Source: Aureispira sp963837355
Lineage (GTDB): Bacteria; Bacteroidota; Bacteroidia; Chitinophagales; Saprospiraceae
Assembly: GCA_963837355.1 (NCBI GenBank)
Contig: CAWIMY010000008.1
Location: forward strand, 186,001-250,000
Direction of reading: 5' to 3'
DNA length: 64,000 nucleotides
Made by a program: the position numbers and the translations under genes. Under the pieces are notes generated by a model, which was not told the origin of the DNA, did not search any database, and saw only the letters and a list, made by a program, of their open reading frames with translations. This document shows, piece after piece, positions 27,561 to 36,744 of the stretch; position 1 is the stretch's first letter; every line of letters starts with the position of its first letter.

Positions 27561-27717
27561 CCCGCTATAGCCTCCGAAAGCTGACTAGACAAGACACGGT
27601 ATTATCTAGAGCAGATCGCTTTTTTGCTTTCGCGAGCCAGCAAGCTGGGTTTGCGAGTGCCTTGAATGCTCAAAAAATCTTCCTTTTTTTATACTGCGCT
27701 TCCCTTTGATCGCCTAC

Positions 27718-27975
27718 TTAAAAGTAGCCTAGGAAAATTTTCATGCCTACTCCAGCTATTAGCAAAAGAAAAGCTAAAATACAGGCGTAGACGCGAAGTC
27801 GCTCTTGCTGAGCTAAACGGGCAACTCGTTCTTCAATCGCTTGAAGTTCTTGGGGCGATGCTCTCTCCCAAACAAAAGGGCGTTCATCTGTTTCTATCAA
27901 ATCCTCCACATCAAGGGCTAAAAAATTACCCTTATCACGGCGGTTCATTTTGAGAGAGTTAGCGGCATGGGACAT
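27718..27975 (-). CDS. Small membrane protein
   Basis: Start chosen at ATG 27975, preceded by GGAGAAGG at good spacing; a longer frame from 28020 has a less natural leader. The 85-residue product begins MSHAANSLKMNRRDKGNFLALD, the kind of opening seen in small uncharacterised Bacteroidota membrane proteins, continues with a charged helix (QELQAIEERVARLAQQERLR) and ends with one transmembrane segment (VYACILAFLLLIAGVGMKIFL). C-terminal anchoring is implied. Function unknown; it is divergent from porX. Confidence 0.65.
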   Translation of the reverse strand: MSHAANSLKMNRRDKGNFLALDVEDLIETDERPFVWERASPQELQAIEERVARLAQQERLRVYACILAFLLLIAGVGMKIFLGYF

Positions 27976-28020
27976 AAATCCTTCTCCAGGCATAGTAGTA
28001 GTTTGAGGTGTACTTGCCAA

Positions 28021-28396
28021 GAAGCAAGCGTAGCTTATTAACTACTCTTTACTCAGGAAAAGTTCCTGAACACCTCCTTTCTCGTTGCGGTCTTATAGAG
28101 TAGCGGTAGTTACTTTTGCCAATAGAGGCCTTTCTAATTTTATAAAACGGACGTAAAAATGACAAAGTGGCGCGAAAATTGACGGCTCTAAAGATAACTC
28201 GGCTCACCTATACAGGGCGCTTCTTATGGCCGCTGTTTTATCCAATACTACTCCTTCACGTTTTTCCGAAAATCGTTTGCTATAGCATCAACTATACACT
28301 TAATTTAGAACGGCATTAGAAGTTGTTCGCAAGAATAGTATCTTTAGGGATGCGTTCGCGAAGCAACGCCATCATATTTTCAAACGATCAAGGGGA
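28021..28396. other. Divergent region upstream of porX
   Basis: 376 bp without a gene. No operator, RNA or decayed frame was recognised. It should carry the porX promoter. Confidence 0.45.
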
Positions 28397-29968
28397 ATGG
28401 ATAAGAAGATCACCATATTGTGGGCAGACGACGAAATACGACTGCTCAAACCGCAAATTTTATTCTTAGAAAAGAAAGGGTACAACGTCATCACCGTTAC
28501 CAACGGACACGATGCCATTGAGGAGGTAGAAGAACACATGGGTAATATTGATGTGATCTTCTTAGATGAGAGTATGCCTGGCATTACAGGACTAGAAACT
28601 CTGCCGCGTATCAAAGAAATTCTGCCCAATGTCCCTGTGGTAATGATTACCAAAAACGAAGAAGAAGGGGTTATGGAACAAGCCATTGGTTCGCAAATCA
28701 GTGACTACCTTATCAAACCTGTCAATCCTGTTCAAATCCTAACGTCTATTCGAAAACTCATCGACTCGGATCGTTTGGTGCGGGAACAAACGGCGACCGA
28801 TTACCAACAGGAATTTCGCAAGATTTTTATGGAAATCAACAGTGGCCTTGATTACCAAGAATGGGCAGATATTTACAAAAAAATTGTACACTGGGAATTG
28901 AAACTGGACGAGTCCAATACCACCAGTATGGCTGCAATTTTGTCCACACAAAAGGAGCAAGCCAATTCGGAATTTAGCAAATACATCGAACGCAACTATG
29001 TGGATTGGATCAAGGAAGAAAGCCAGTCGCCTGTTATGTCGCACGATTTATTGCGTTCCATGGTTTTTCCCGATGTGAAGGAAGATCACCCGACATTTTT
29101 CTTATTATTGGATAACTTGCGCTACGACCAGTGGAAAGTGATTGAGCCGATTATTTCGGAGTATTACCGCATTGAGGAAGAAGACTATTTTTACAGCATT
29201 CTACCCACCACTACCCAGTATAGCCGCAACGCTATTTTCTCTGGATTAATGCCCCAAGATATTCAGGCGTATTATCCTGATTATTGGCTGAATGACAATG
29301 AGAAGGGCGGCAAAAACATGCACGAAGAAGCCTTGTTGTTGGAGAACATCCGCCGTACCTTCCGCCGCCCTGTCAAAAGCGCTTATTACAAAATAACTAC
29401 CGTAGAAAAAGGCAAACAATTGGTGGATACCATTCAAAATTGCCTACACAATGACTTTACGGCTATTGTCTACAATTTCATTGATATGCTCTCGCATGCG
29501 CGTACCGAGATGGAAATTCTCAAAGAGTTAGCCAGCGACGAAACCGCCTACCGTTCCTTGACGCGTTCTTGGTTCTCTCACTCAGCGATTTGGGAAGCGC
29601 TCAAAATTATTGCCGAGCACGATGTGCAGTTGTTTATTGCAACGGATCACGGAAGCATCCGCGTTCACCAGCCCTCCAAAGTTGTTGGCGACCGCGAAAC
29701 TACCACCAATCTGCGTTATAAAGTAGGCAAAAACTTGCAGTATGACCGCCGCGATGTATTGGATGTCCGCAACCCTTCGGATGCGAAATTGCCATCGCCC
29801 AATGTTAGTTCGACCTTTATTTTTGCCAAGAACGATACGTTCTTTTTGTACCCCAACAACTACAACCACTACAATAAATACTATCAAAATACTTTTCAAC
29901 ACGGTGGAATTTCACTAGAAGAAATGATCATCCCCATTATCAAACTGAGGAGTAGAGGGGGGAAATAA
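28397..29968 (+). CDS. porX: T9SS response regulator with PglZ domain
   Basis: Protein of 523 residues. An N-terminal CheY-like receiver (~5-122) has the acidic pair Asp11/Asp12, phosphoacceptor Asp57 (VIFLDESMPG), Thr85 region and Lys107 (YLIKP). A helical linker (~125-210) leads to a PglZ/alkaline-phosphatase-superfamily domain (~220-520): FLLLDNLRYDQW carries the metal-binding Asp and FIATDHGSIR the second metal site. This is the PorX architecture. PorX works with the histidine kinase PorY and an ECF sigma factor to control expression of the type IX secretion system, and its PglZ domain hydrolyses oligonucleotides in studied homologues. The gene stands alone with its own terminator; porY is not in the window. 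Confidence 0.94.
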   Translation: MDKKITILWADDEIRLLKPQILFLEKKGYNVITVTNGHDAIEEVEEHMGNIDVIFLDESMPGITGLETLPRIKEILPNVPVVMITKNEEEGVMEQAIGSQISDYLIKPVNPVQILTSIRKLIDSDRLVREQTATDYQQEFRKIFMEINSGLDYQEWADIYKKIVHWELKLDESNTTSMAAILSTQKEQANSEFSKYIERNYVDWIKEESQSPVMSHDLLRSMVFPDVKEDHPTFFLLLDNLRYDQWKVIEPIISEYYRIEEEDYFYSILPTTTQYSRNAIFSGLMPQDIQAYYPDYWLNDNEKGGKNMHEEALLLENIRRTFRRPVKSAYYKITTVEKGKQLVDTIQNCLHNDFTAIVYNFIDMLSHARTEMEILKELASDETAYRSLTRSWFSHSAIWEALKIIAEHDVQLFIATDHGSIRVHQPSKVVGDRETTTNLRYKVGKNLQYDRRDVLDVRNPSDAKLPSPNVSSTFIFAKNDTFFLYPNNYNHYNKYYQNTFQHGGISLEEMIIPIIKLRSRGGK

Positions 29969-29995
29969 GCCGCCAAAAACTATAAAAAAGATATT

Positions 29996-30030
29996 AAAAG
30001 CATCTCGAACAGCCTTCGAGATGCTTTTAT
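29996..30030 (+). terminator. Terminator after porX
   Basis: Stem AAAAGCATCTCGAA / TTCGAGATGCTTTT (14 bp, perfect) with a short loop and a T-rich end, about 30 bases after the stop. Confidence 0.88.
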
Positions 30031-30159
30031 TGTAATAGATTTTGTACTTTATAGTAGAAAAGCGCCCAACAGCTTAAACCGCTGCGCTATCTGGCTTGTT
30101 CTCTGAACACTCCTTATGTACTTTTTCTATTGGTTTTGTGCTCACCTTTGTTTTACACT

Positions 30160-30948
30160 ATGACTGCTGCTATCCATTCCATACTATTTCCTACCAGCTG
30201 TGAACCCGCTGACGATAAGGCTTTTGAATATACGTTGGCTGTTGCCAGAAAATTTGAGGCACAGGTAGAGGTATTGCATGTCTGCGAACTAAATTTAGGG
30301 GTCATGGTACCAGGTATTTTGCGGTACCAATTGGGACAAGAGCAGAAAAAAAGCGCGGAATTTGTCTTGCAAAATTGGCTCAAAAAATTTGATTGTGAGG
30401 AGGTAATCGTAAAGGGGCAGGTAGAATTGGGTTTCCCCAAAGAGACCATTGCTATTTATGCGAACAAAAGAAAAGACATTGAGCTGATTGCGATGGGCTC
30501 AACTGATAACCATGGCTTTGCCAAAATGATTCGTGGAACGGTCATTTCCAAAACGATAGAAAATGTAGATTGCCCTGTGCTCATCATCCCCAAAGGCATT
30601 GTTTTTCAATCCATCAAAAATATGGCCTATGTAACGCCTGTTGTGGAAGATTGGCGGCATCTTTATCCCCAACTAGAAGCAATTGCTGAAATTTTTGAAG
30701 CGCGGCTATACGTCACTCATTTGCAGAAAGCACCTTCCGAAGAATTTAAAGGCGCAGAACACGTGGTGCTAGAAAATTACGTTGGAGCGTTGCATTCCTT
30801 TGTTTACAATGCCAATTTGCACTTGCTCGTCACCTTGGCCTCTGTGCGCAGTACCCTGCGCAAAATACTCCAATACAGCAAAGCTCAAAAAATGGCTTTC
30901 GAAACGCTAATTCCTTTGTTAGTGCTTAAGAAACGGAAAAACTCGTAA
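30160..30948 (+). CDS. Universal stress protein, two UspA domains
   Basis: Start at ATG 30160 (MTAAIHSILFPTSCEPAD), 262 residues. The first UspA domain (~1-145) has the opening ILFPTSCE strand, a helix FEYTLAVARKFEAQVEVLHV, and the ATP-binding signature GSTDNHGFAKMIRGTVISKTIENVDCPVLIIP. The second half (~150-262) is a degenerate repeat without the glycine-rich site, a common tandem layout. Such proteins bind ATP or nucleotides and respond to stress. It is single, between porX and a V4R-like gene. Confidence 0.88.
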   Translation: MTAAIHSILFPTSCEPADDKAFEYTLAVARKFEAQVEVLHVCELNLGVMVPGILRYQLGQEQKKSAEFVLQNWLKKFDCEEVIVKGQVELGFPKETIAIYANKRKDIELIAMGSTDNHGFAKMIRGTVISKTIENVDCPVLIIPKGIVFQSIKNMAYVTPVVEDWRHLYPQLEAIAEIFEARLYVTHLQKAPSEEFKGAEHVVLENYVGALHSFVYNANLHLLVTLASVRSTLRKILQYSKAQKMAFETLIPLLVLKKRKNS

Positions 30949-31261
30949 GAAAGCCTGTCCCATAAAAATAAAGGCCTTCAAATTGCACTAGTACAAAAAA
31001 AGCAGTATATTATTTGCCCAATCAACTGCCAACTAAGCAAAACAAACCACCCTTAGAGTCGATCGTTTTGCAGTTTTGTATCCCAATACAAGCCCACAAA
31101 GCAGAAGATCCGCCCAATTTCCTTCCCAATTTGCCCTTATTGTAGAATGACCTATCGCCGTCCCTGATAGGTGCTTTTACGTATGCGCCCTCTTGCAATA
31201 AAAAAGAACGGCCATTCTTAACAGATTAGTATTATTTAATAATTTTAAGTCCCCTTATTGT
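30949..31261. other. Intergenic region, nothing recognised
   Basis: 312 bp AT-rich spacer. A small stem CCTATC/GATAGG near 31150 is too weak to call. Confidence 0.4.
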
Positions 31262-31849
31262 ATGAACAAGAGTAATGAAAACGCGAAGCAGTCCCCTTCT
31301 TCGACCTTTGAAATCAAACCTTTTGGCCGAGATACAGAAGTCATAGGCAGTATTGTTTACCACTATGTAGATGCCATGCCTACCTTCATCCAAAAACCGT
31401 TGCTAACGGCGCTGGAAGAAACGGGTATACAACGAACGGTAGAACCCAGTTGGGTGCCTATGATCAATCTTTTGGGCTTTTACGAGCGCGTACAGCGTAA
31501 ATTTGGTGGCCATACTATATTTGATATTGGTAAAATTGGGCCAGAGGTGTTTCCGCTCCCCTTTGAAAATCCCAACATAGTTACTATTTACAAAGACTTT
31601 GATTTGCTTTATCAAGCCAATCATCGCAAGGGCTATGCAGGCTTCTATCAAGTAGTAGAGCACTCGGAAGAAACACAAGAAATGCTTCTACGAGCCTATA
31701 CCCCTTATCCAGCTATGTTGACCAAAGGTATTCTTACTGGCTTTGGACGACAGTATGGATCTATGGTACAAGTCAACCAGCTGCTGGATCATCCTTTGCG
31801 CCTCGATTCTGAGAATGATCAGTGGTTTATGATTACTTACAGAGAATAG
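31262..31849 (+). CDS. Hypothetical protein, V4R/heme-NO-binding-like pattern
   Basis: Protein of 195 residues, cytoplasmic. The layout (FYERVQRKFGGHTIFDIGKIGPEVFPLP, an FDLLYQANHRKGYAGFYQVVEH helix-strand pair, ...AYTPYPAMLTKGILTGFGRQYGSMVQV..., and a final NDQWFMITYRE strand) follows the alpha/beta order of V4R-type and related small-molecule-binding domains, including the P-Y-P turn before a glycine. This is recognition of pattern, not a confirmed match. No metal-binding Cys cluster is present. Single gene; function unknown. Confidence 0.6.
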   Translation: MNKSNENAKQSPSSTFEIKPFGRDTEVIGSIVYHYVDAMPTFIQKPLLTALEETGIQRTVEPSWVPMINLLGFYERVQRKFGGHTIFDIGKIGPEVFPLPFENPNIVTIYKDFDLLYQANHRKGYAGFYQVVEHSEETQEMLLRAYTPYPAMLTKGILTGFGRQYGSMVQVNQLLDHPLRLDSENDQWFMITYRE

Positions 31850-32169
31850 TGTAGCGCGGGCTTTTTAGGTGGTGCTAATAGGAGTAGAAATTCTTGTTGT
31901 ACCACCTAAGAGCTTTTTATCTTATTAGCACTAATTAAGGCTGAGATAGATAAAGAAAGGGCATTGGGAGATGTAGGAGAGAAAGAAACTGTTTTTCCTT
32001 GCTTGAAAGTCAGGAATAACACTAAAATGCAAAAGGAATTATCTATTTTTGGAGACTTTTTAGGAAAAGTTTCTGTTTTGGGGAGGCTTTTTTCGAGTAG
32101 TCGCCACTAGCACGACTTCGTTTAACGATCCTCAAAACATTCCCTTATGGGCAACATTAACCCCAACGA
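31850..32169. other. Intergenic region with a terminator
   Basis: 320 bp. Apart from the hairpin at 31865-31918 no gene or RNA was recognised; it should hold the promoter of the permease pair. Confidence 0.45.
31865..31918 (+). terminator. Probable terminator after the V4R-like gene
   Basis: Arms TTAGGTGGT and ACCACCTAA around a 27-base loop, followed by GAGC and TTTTT. Confidence 0.6.
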
Positions 32170-33933
32170 ATGTTTCAATATATAGTCAAACGGATATTAG
32201 TTTTCATTCCGACTTTCTTTGTTATCTCTCTGCTAATTTTTGGCTTGAGCAAACTAGCCCCTGGCGATCCTGTGTTGATTGTTATGGGAGCGAACGATAG
32301 TAATGGGATGGGACAACGCGCGGATTTGGTCAACAGCGAAAAGGCTTATGCTTCTGTCGCAGCACAACTAGGGCTGGACAAGCCTGCTTTTTATCTTTTG
32401 TTAACCTCTGCTGCTTACCCCAAGGATTTATACAAAATCAGCAAAACCAACCACCGCGAAACGTTAAGTCGCCTATTGGATTTGTATGGGAATACCGAGG
32501 CCGTCATGGCCTATTATGATACGCTTCGGGCAGTACAATACCAAGCGGCTGATCTGGAGGAGGGGAGTTATGACCTGCAGCGCTTAGCGCGTGTGAATAT
32601 TGAAGCTTTGTTCAACGAGTACGACGATGGCGCGATTCGGTATAAGCTACAGCAATTACAAGATTCTTTGGCGGAAGCCCCTGTGGCTTTTCAAGCCTTC
32701 AAAACCAAGTGGGAGGAGTTGTACGAACGCTACAATTACCTGACGAGTAATCCCACGATGGGGCAACGTTATATCCCTACCATACGCTGGTATGGAATGA
32801 ACAACCAATACCACACTTGGATGTTTGGCGATTACCCTTGGTTATCGACGGTAGATAGTTCGGGCTATTTTAGAATAGAAGAACTAGCCGACGAAATTAA
32901 GACCATTGTGCCGAAAAAGCGCGCCAACGACCGCAACATTAGCCGCTTACGGGGACAGTTGCAACGGGTGCAGATGAGTGTGCAAGAGGCATCCAACGAC
33001 AGTTTACAAGCGGTTTTGGGACAATTGTCCTTGGATATGCAAACCGCCACCACCACCCAGCAGACGTATCAATCGAGGTTGGATTTGCTAGGGGAGGAGC
33101 GTGATAGTTTATCGAGTGTGGTACCGCGCTACGCTAGTAAAGGTTTTTTGCGGGGCGATTTTGGCTTGTCTTATACCGACAAAAAGACCGTCGCGAGTAA
33201 AATTGGCAGTGCCTTGTATTGGACGTTGATTATGAATTTATTTGCCATTTTAATTGCGTATTGTATTTCGATTCCGTTGGGTGTGCGCAGTGCTATTTGG
33301 AAAATGCGAGGGCGAAAAAAAATTGATGCCACCAACACTGCCGTGTTGTTTGTGCTGTATTCGCTCCCTAGTTTTTGGATTGGAACGCTCTTGTTGGTCT
33401 TCTTGACCACGGCTGAATACAGCCCTTTGTTAGATTGGTTTCCGACCAGTGGCGCACAGGATTTAGAATTTGCGGGCGCGCCAGATACGACCACTTGGCA
33501 GAAAATATTGGATGCCGCCCACCACTTAGTGCTACCCATTTTCTGTATTACTTATGGTACGTTGGCTTACTTGTCGCGACAGATGCGCGGTTCTATGCTG
33601 GGCGTTTTGCGCCAAGATTACATCCGAACGGCTCAAGCAAAGGGCTTGGAGGAGCGAACAGTAGTGTGGAAACATGCCTTTAGAAATGCTCTTTTTCCTA
33701 TCATTACCCTGTTCAGTTCGGTTTTTCCAAGAGCCTTATCGGGTTCTATTGCCATAGAATTGATTTATGCCATTCCTGGAATGGGACAACTGGTGCTATC
33801 TTCTATTACTGCCCGCGATTGGCCTGTTGTATTTACCATCGTTATGTTTGTGGCTATTTTGACGATGATTGGCAATTTAATCGCCGATATTTTGTATGCT
33901 ATTGTTGACCCACGGGTGTCGTATCAAGTTTAA
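32170..33933 (+). CDS. ABC transporter permease, DppB type, with large extra domain
   Basis: Binding-protein-dependent permease of 587 residues, against ~310-340 for ordinary DppB/OppB. The N-terminal transmembrane segment and signature FVISLLIFGLSKLAPGDPV are normal, and the C-terminal ~260 residues hold the remaining five segments and the EAA loop (LSRQMRGSMLGVLRQDYIRTAQAKGLEERTVVWKHAFRNALFP). Between them (~45-330) lies an insertion of about 250 mostly helical residues with a coiled-coil part (RGQLQRVQMSVQEASNDSLQAVLGQL), splitting the usual 'LGLDKP...GDFGLS' region. That places it on the periplasmic side. No peptide-binding protein or ATPase gene is adjacent, so they must lie elsewhere. 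The next gene, the DppC-type partner, starts 12 bases later. Confidence 0.92.
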   Translation: MFQYIVKRILVFIPTFFVISLLIFGLSKLAPGDPVLIVMGANDSNGMGQRADLVNSEKAYASVAAQLGLDKPAFYLLLTSAAYPKDLYKISKTNHRETLSRLLDLYGNTEAVMAYYDTLRAVQYQAADLEEGSYDLQRLARVNIEALFNEYDDGAIRYKLQQLQDSLAEAPVAFQAFKTKWEELYERYNYLTSNPTMGQRYIPTIRWYGMNNQYHTWMFGDYPWLSTVDSSGYFRIEELADEIKTIVPKKRANDRNISRLRGQLQRVQMSVQEASNDSLQAVLGQLSLDMQTATTTQQTYQSRLDLLGEERDSLSSVVPRYASKGFLRGDFGLSYTDKKTVASKIGSALYWTLIMNLFAILIAYCISIPLGVRSAIWKMRGRKKIDATNTAVLFVLYSLPSFWIGTLLLVFLTTAEYSPLLDWFPTSGAQDLEFAGAPDTTTWQKILDAAHHLVLPIFCITYGTLAYLSRQMRGSMLGVLRQDYIRTAQAKGLEERTVVWKHAFRNALFPIITLFSSVFPRALSGSIAIELIYAIPGMGQLVLSSITARDWPVVFTIVMFVAILTMIGNLIADILYAIVDPRVSYQV

Positions 33934-33945
33934 ATAGGGAGGGAG

Positions 33946-35616
33946 ATGAGGTTTTTAACTAAGAGAAGAGCGGCACGGATTGCTAAGGGCAAAGAAGCGC
34001 TAAAAGATAAGAATTACTGGAAGGTCGTACGCCGCGAATTTTATAAAAATCGCTTGGCAGTATGGTCGCTGCGCATCTTTTATTTTTTGTTGTTTATTGC
34101 CTTGATGGCAGATTTTTTAGCCAATGAGCGTCCCCTTTATTGCAAAATAAAAATGGCGCAAGCTCCGACAACCATTTCTGTCGAAAAGGTCGTGAGCATT
34201 GGGGGGATTGATTCCATTCGTTTGCCGAAAGGCCAAACCCCTAGTGCCGAAAAAAGCAACAGCACCAAAGAAACCATCATTTCCAAAGATGGTCTTTCTA
34301 TTGTCACTACGGTAGAAACGACGCAGCAGCCGACTTACACCGCCATAGATACGCTCCTAACAGATTCCTTCCAAGTTTGGCAAAAAATAGATACGATCAT
34401 TGCTTTGACAACAGTGACACAGGTCGATACCATTGTAGAAACCTATTTTCCCGTCTTTCGACAATACTTGGTCGATGCGGGCTGGGCTACTTGGGACAAT
34501 CGTTTTGTAGCGACGAAATGGCTGGAACAGGACTATGAAGTAGCCGTTTTTCCGCCCATCACTTATTCTGCTACTACGCGTGATGCAGCCAATGGTAAAT
34601 TTAAAAGTCCATTTGGAGAGCAAGAATTTGAAGAGAAGGACAATCGAGGATGGCATTATTTAGGAACAGAGCGCATCGGACAAGATGTAGCGGCGGGGAT
34701 GATACACGGTACCCGAACGGCTATGTTGGTCGGTTTGGTAGCGATGTTTATTGCCATGATTATTGGCTTATTCTTAGGGGCGATTTCGGGCTACTTTGGC
34801 GACGATCGCTTAGAGCTGTCCATTGTGGGCGTGCTGCTGAATCTATTGGCCATCATTACCGCCTTCTTTTATACCTTCGTTACCAATGGTTATGTAATTA
34901 GCGACACCATAGGCGGCGGGAATTTACTAGGTGCTTTAGCAACGTTTTTGTTTTATTTAACGGCGGCTGTTGTCTTGGCAAATCTATTGGCGTTTCCGCT
35001 TAAAAGAGTGCCTTTTTTGGGGAAATGCATCCGTATTCCCTTGGATATGTTGGTGATGCGCTTTATCGAAGTGGTGAACTCTATTCCCTTGTTGATTCTA
35101 ATTTTAGCTATTGTTGGAATTGTAGAAAACCCCTCGGTACTGTTTGTTATGGTGATTATTGGCGCGGTGAGCTGGACGGGCATTGCTAAATTTGTACGCG
35201 CGGAGTTGTTGCGGGTACGCAATTTAGAATACATCGAAGCGGCGCAAGCCTTGGGCTACAGCGAATTTCGTATTATTTTGCGCCATGCCCTGCCCAATGC
35301 GTTAGCCCCTGTATTAATTGCGCTAGCTTTTGGCATTGCAACAGCTATTTTGACCGAAGCCTTTTTGTCTTTTATTGGTGTGGGTATTCCCGACGACCAA
35401 GTGACTTGGGGTTCCTTGTTGCGCTTGTCGCAAGATAAGTTCTCGGCTTGGTGGTTGGCTATTTTTCCTGGTTTTGCCATTTTTATTACCGTAACCATCT
35501 TCAATTTAATCGGAGAAGGATTAACGGATGCCTTAGATCCGCGCCTACGCGAGGCAGGCGACGGAGGGGCAGCCACAGAAGAAGCATCAGAATCCGAAGC
35601 GTCTAATGTCTCCTAG
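33946..35616 (+). CDS. ABC transporter permease, DppC type, with large extra domain
   Basis: Permease of 556 residues, nearly twice the usual DppC length. One N-terminal segment (IFYFLLFIALMADFLA) is followed by an insertion (~60-220) rich in Thr/Val strands, then the conserved GTERIGQDVAAGMIHGTRTAMLVGL opening of the transmembrane core, and the EAA loop (FVRAELLRVRNLEYIEAAQALGYSEFRIILRHALPNALAPV). It ends DALDPRLREAG, the typical DppC end. Both permeases carry matching periplasmic extensions, so they probably form a heterodimer with an extended external structure. Substrate (oligopeptide, nickel or other) unknown. Confidence 0.92.
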   Translation: MRFLTKRRAARIAKGKEALKDKNYWKVVRREFYKNRLAVWSLRIFYFLLFIALMADFLANERPLYCKIKMAQAPTTISVEKVVSIGGIDSIRLPKGQTPSAEKSNSTKETIISKDGLSIVTTVETTQQPTYTAIDTLLTDSFQVWQKIDTIIALTTVTQVDTIVETYFPVFRQYLVDAGWATWDNRFVATKWLEQDYEVAVFPPITYSATTRDAANGKFKSPFGEQEFEEKDNRGWHYLGTERIGQDVAAGMIHGTRTAMLVGLVAMFIAMIIGLFLGAISGYFGDDRLELSIVGVLLNLLAIITAFFYTFVTNGYVISDTIGGGNLLGALATFLFYLTAAVVLANLLAFPLKRVPFLGKCIRIPLDMLVMRFIEVVNSIPLLILILAIVGIVENPSVLFVMVIIGAVSWTGIAKFVRAELLRVRNLEYIEAAQALGYSEFRIILRHALPNALAPVLIALAFGIATAILTEAFLSFIGVGIPDDQVTWGSLLRLSQDKFSAWWLAIFPGFAIFITVTIFNLIGEGLTDALDPRLREAGDGGAATEEASESEASNVS

Positions 35617-35652
35617 TGCTGCTTGACGGGGCATAAAGTAACGATAGAATAG

Positions 35653-36429
35653 CTAAGCGACGCGTACTTGACCGAATAAGTCCAGTGCATTTTTAGTTGT
35701 TGCAGCGGCAATTTCTTCAAGGGGGAGTCCTTTTACTTCGGCTAGTTTTTGGGCAATGAGGGGAATGTAAGCACTCTCGTTGCGCTTGCCGCGATAAGGT
35801 GTTGGACTCAAATAAGGCGCATCTGTTTCTAAGACGAGATGTTTTAGATCAATTGGTGCAATGACCTCCTCTAGGCGCGCTTTTTTAAAGGTCAGCACGC
35901 CACCTAAACCCAATAGAAAACCCAAGTCGGTAATCTGCTGCGCTTGTTCTGGGCTTCCGCCAAAACAGTGAAAAATACCGCGAAAGTTGTCGGTTTTTTC
36001 TGCGCTTACCAAAGCGATTAAATCGTCGATTGAATCTCGCGCGTGGATGACAATCGGTACATCCAATTCCTTGGCCCAGCGGCACTGTATCTTAAATGCC
36101 TCCTTTTGCTGTGCAATAAAGTCCTTGCTCCAGTAATAATCTAGGCCAATTTCTCCAACAGCACAAAACTTTCGTTTGCCAAGCCACGCTTCAATGGTAG
36201 CTAAGGACTTCTTGTAATCGGCATCAACCGAGCAAGGATGTAAGCCCATCATGGCATGGCAGCGGTCAGGAAATTGCTTTTCTAACGCTAACATAGGCTC
36301 AATAGACGCGATGTCAATGTTAGGCAGAAAAAATTGTTCGACCCCCTTTTCAATAGCGCGTTCTACGACGGCGGTACGGTCTTTATCGAATTGGCTGGCA
36401 TACAAGTGTGTATGCGTATCTATGAACAT
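35653..36429 (-). CDS. tatD: TatD family metal-dependent hydrolase (DNase)
   Basis: Start at ATG 36429 (MFIDTHTHLY), 258 residues, normal for the family; the longer frame from 36522 adds an unconserved leader. The HTH metal-binding motif is at 5-7 (DTHTHL), then GEIGLDYYW (metal-binding Glu), PIVIHARDS (His), and IFHCFGG (His), with LETDAPYLSP (Asp) near the end. TatD proteins are cytoplasmic 3'-5' DNA exonucleases used in DNA repair and apoptotic-like degradation. It is convergent with the permease pair and divergent from the acyl-CoA dehydrogenase. Confidence 0.94.
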   Translation of the reverse strand: MFIDTHTHLYASQFDKDRTAVVERAIEKGVEQFFLPNIDIASIEPMLALEKQFPDRCHAMMGLHPCSVDADYKKSLATIEAWLGKRKFCAVGEIGLDYYWSKDFIAQQKEAFKIQCRWAKELDVPIVIHARDSIDDLIALVSAEKTDNFRGIFHCFGGSPEQAQQITDLGFLLGLGGVLTFKKARLEEVIAPIDLKHLVLETDAPYLSPTPYRGKRNESAYIPLIAQKLAEVKGLPLEEIAAATTKNALDLFGQVRVA

Positions 36430-36744
36430 AATTAGTTGATTGTCAGTTTGTTTGTTTATAGTAAGAAAGGCGCGATCAAACAAGCCGACCGCTCCATTCC
36501 CCAAAGTAACCATTCCTACCAAAAAGAAGTTCGTTCAGGGCAAGGTATTGTGTTTTTTAGGTCATTAAAAGGGATAGAAAATCTTATTTTCAAAAATTAC
36601 TGAAAGTTTAGAAGAAAAGTTAGCGGAAGACGAAACATTTTATTATTTTTGGACGTTTGTAAAACAGAAAGTTTAACCAAAAAGTTAAGCGGCAAAATAT
36701 AAGAGGCTAATCGGGGTAGACGACCGAATTAGAGCAATTTAAAA
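36430..36744. other. Divergent region between tatD and acyl-CoA dehydrogenase
   Basis: 315 bp. A TATTTTTG element (36644-36651) fits the Bacteroidota -7 box for the dehydrogenase, 94 bases before its start. Nothing else was recognised. Confidence 0.4.

Noticed and set aside
30062..30100. tRNA-like D-arm (AGATAGCGCAGCGGTTTAAGC on the minus strand)
   Set aside because: No anticodon arm, T-arm or acceptor stem follows in the right place, so it is not a tRNA gene; at most coincidence or a remnant.
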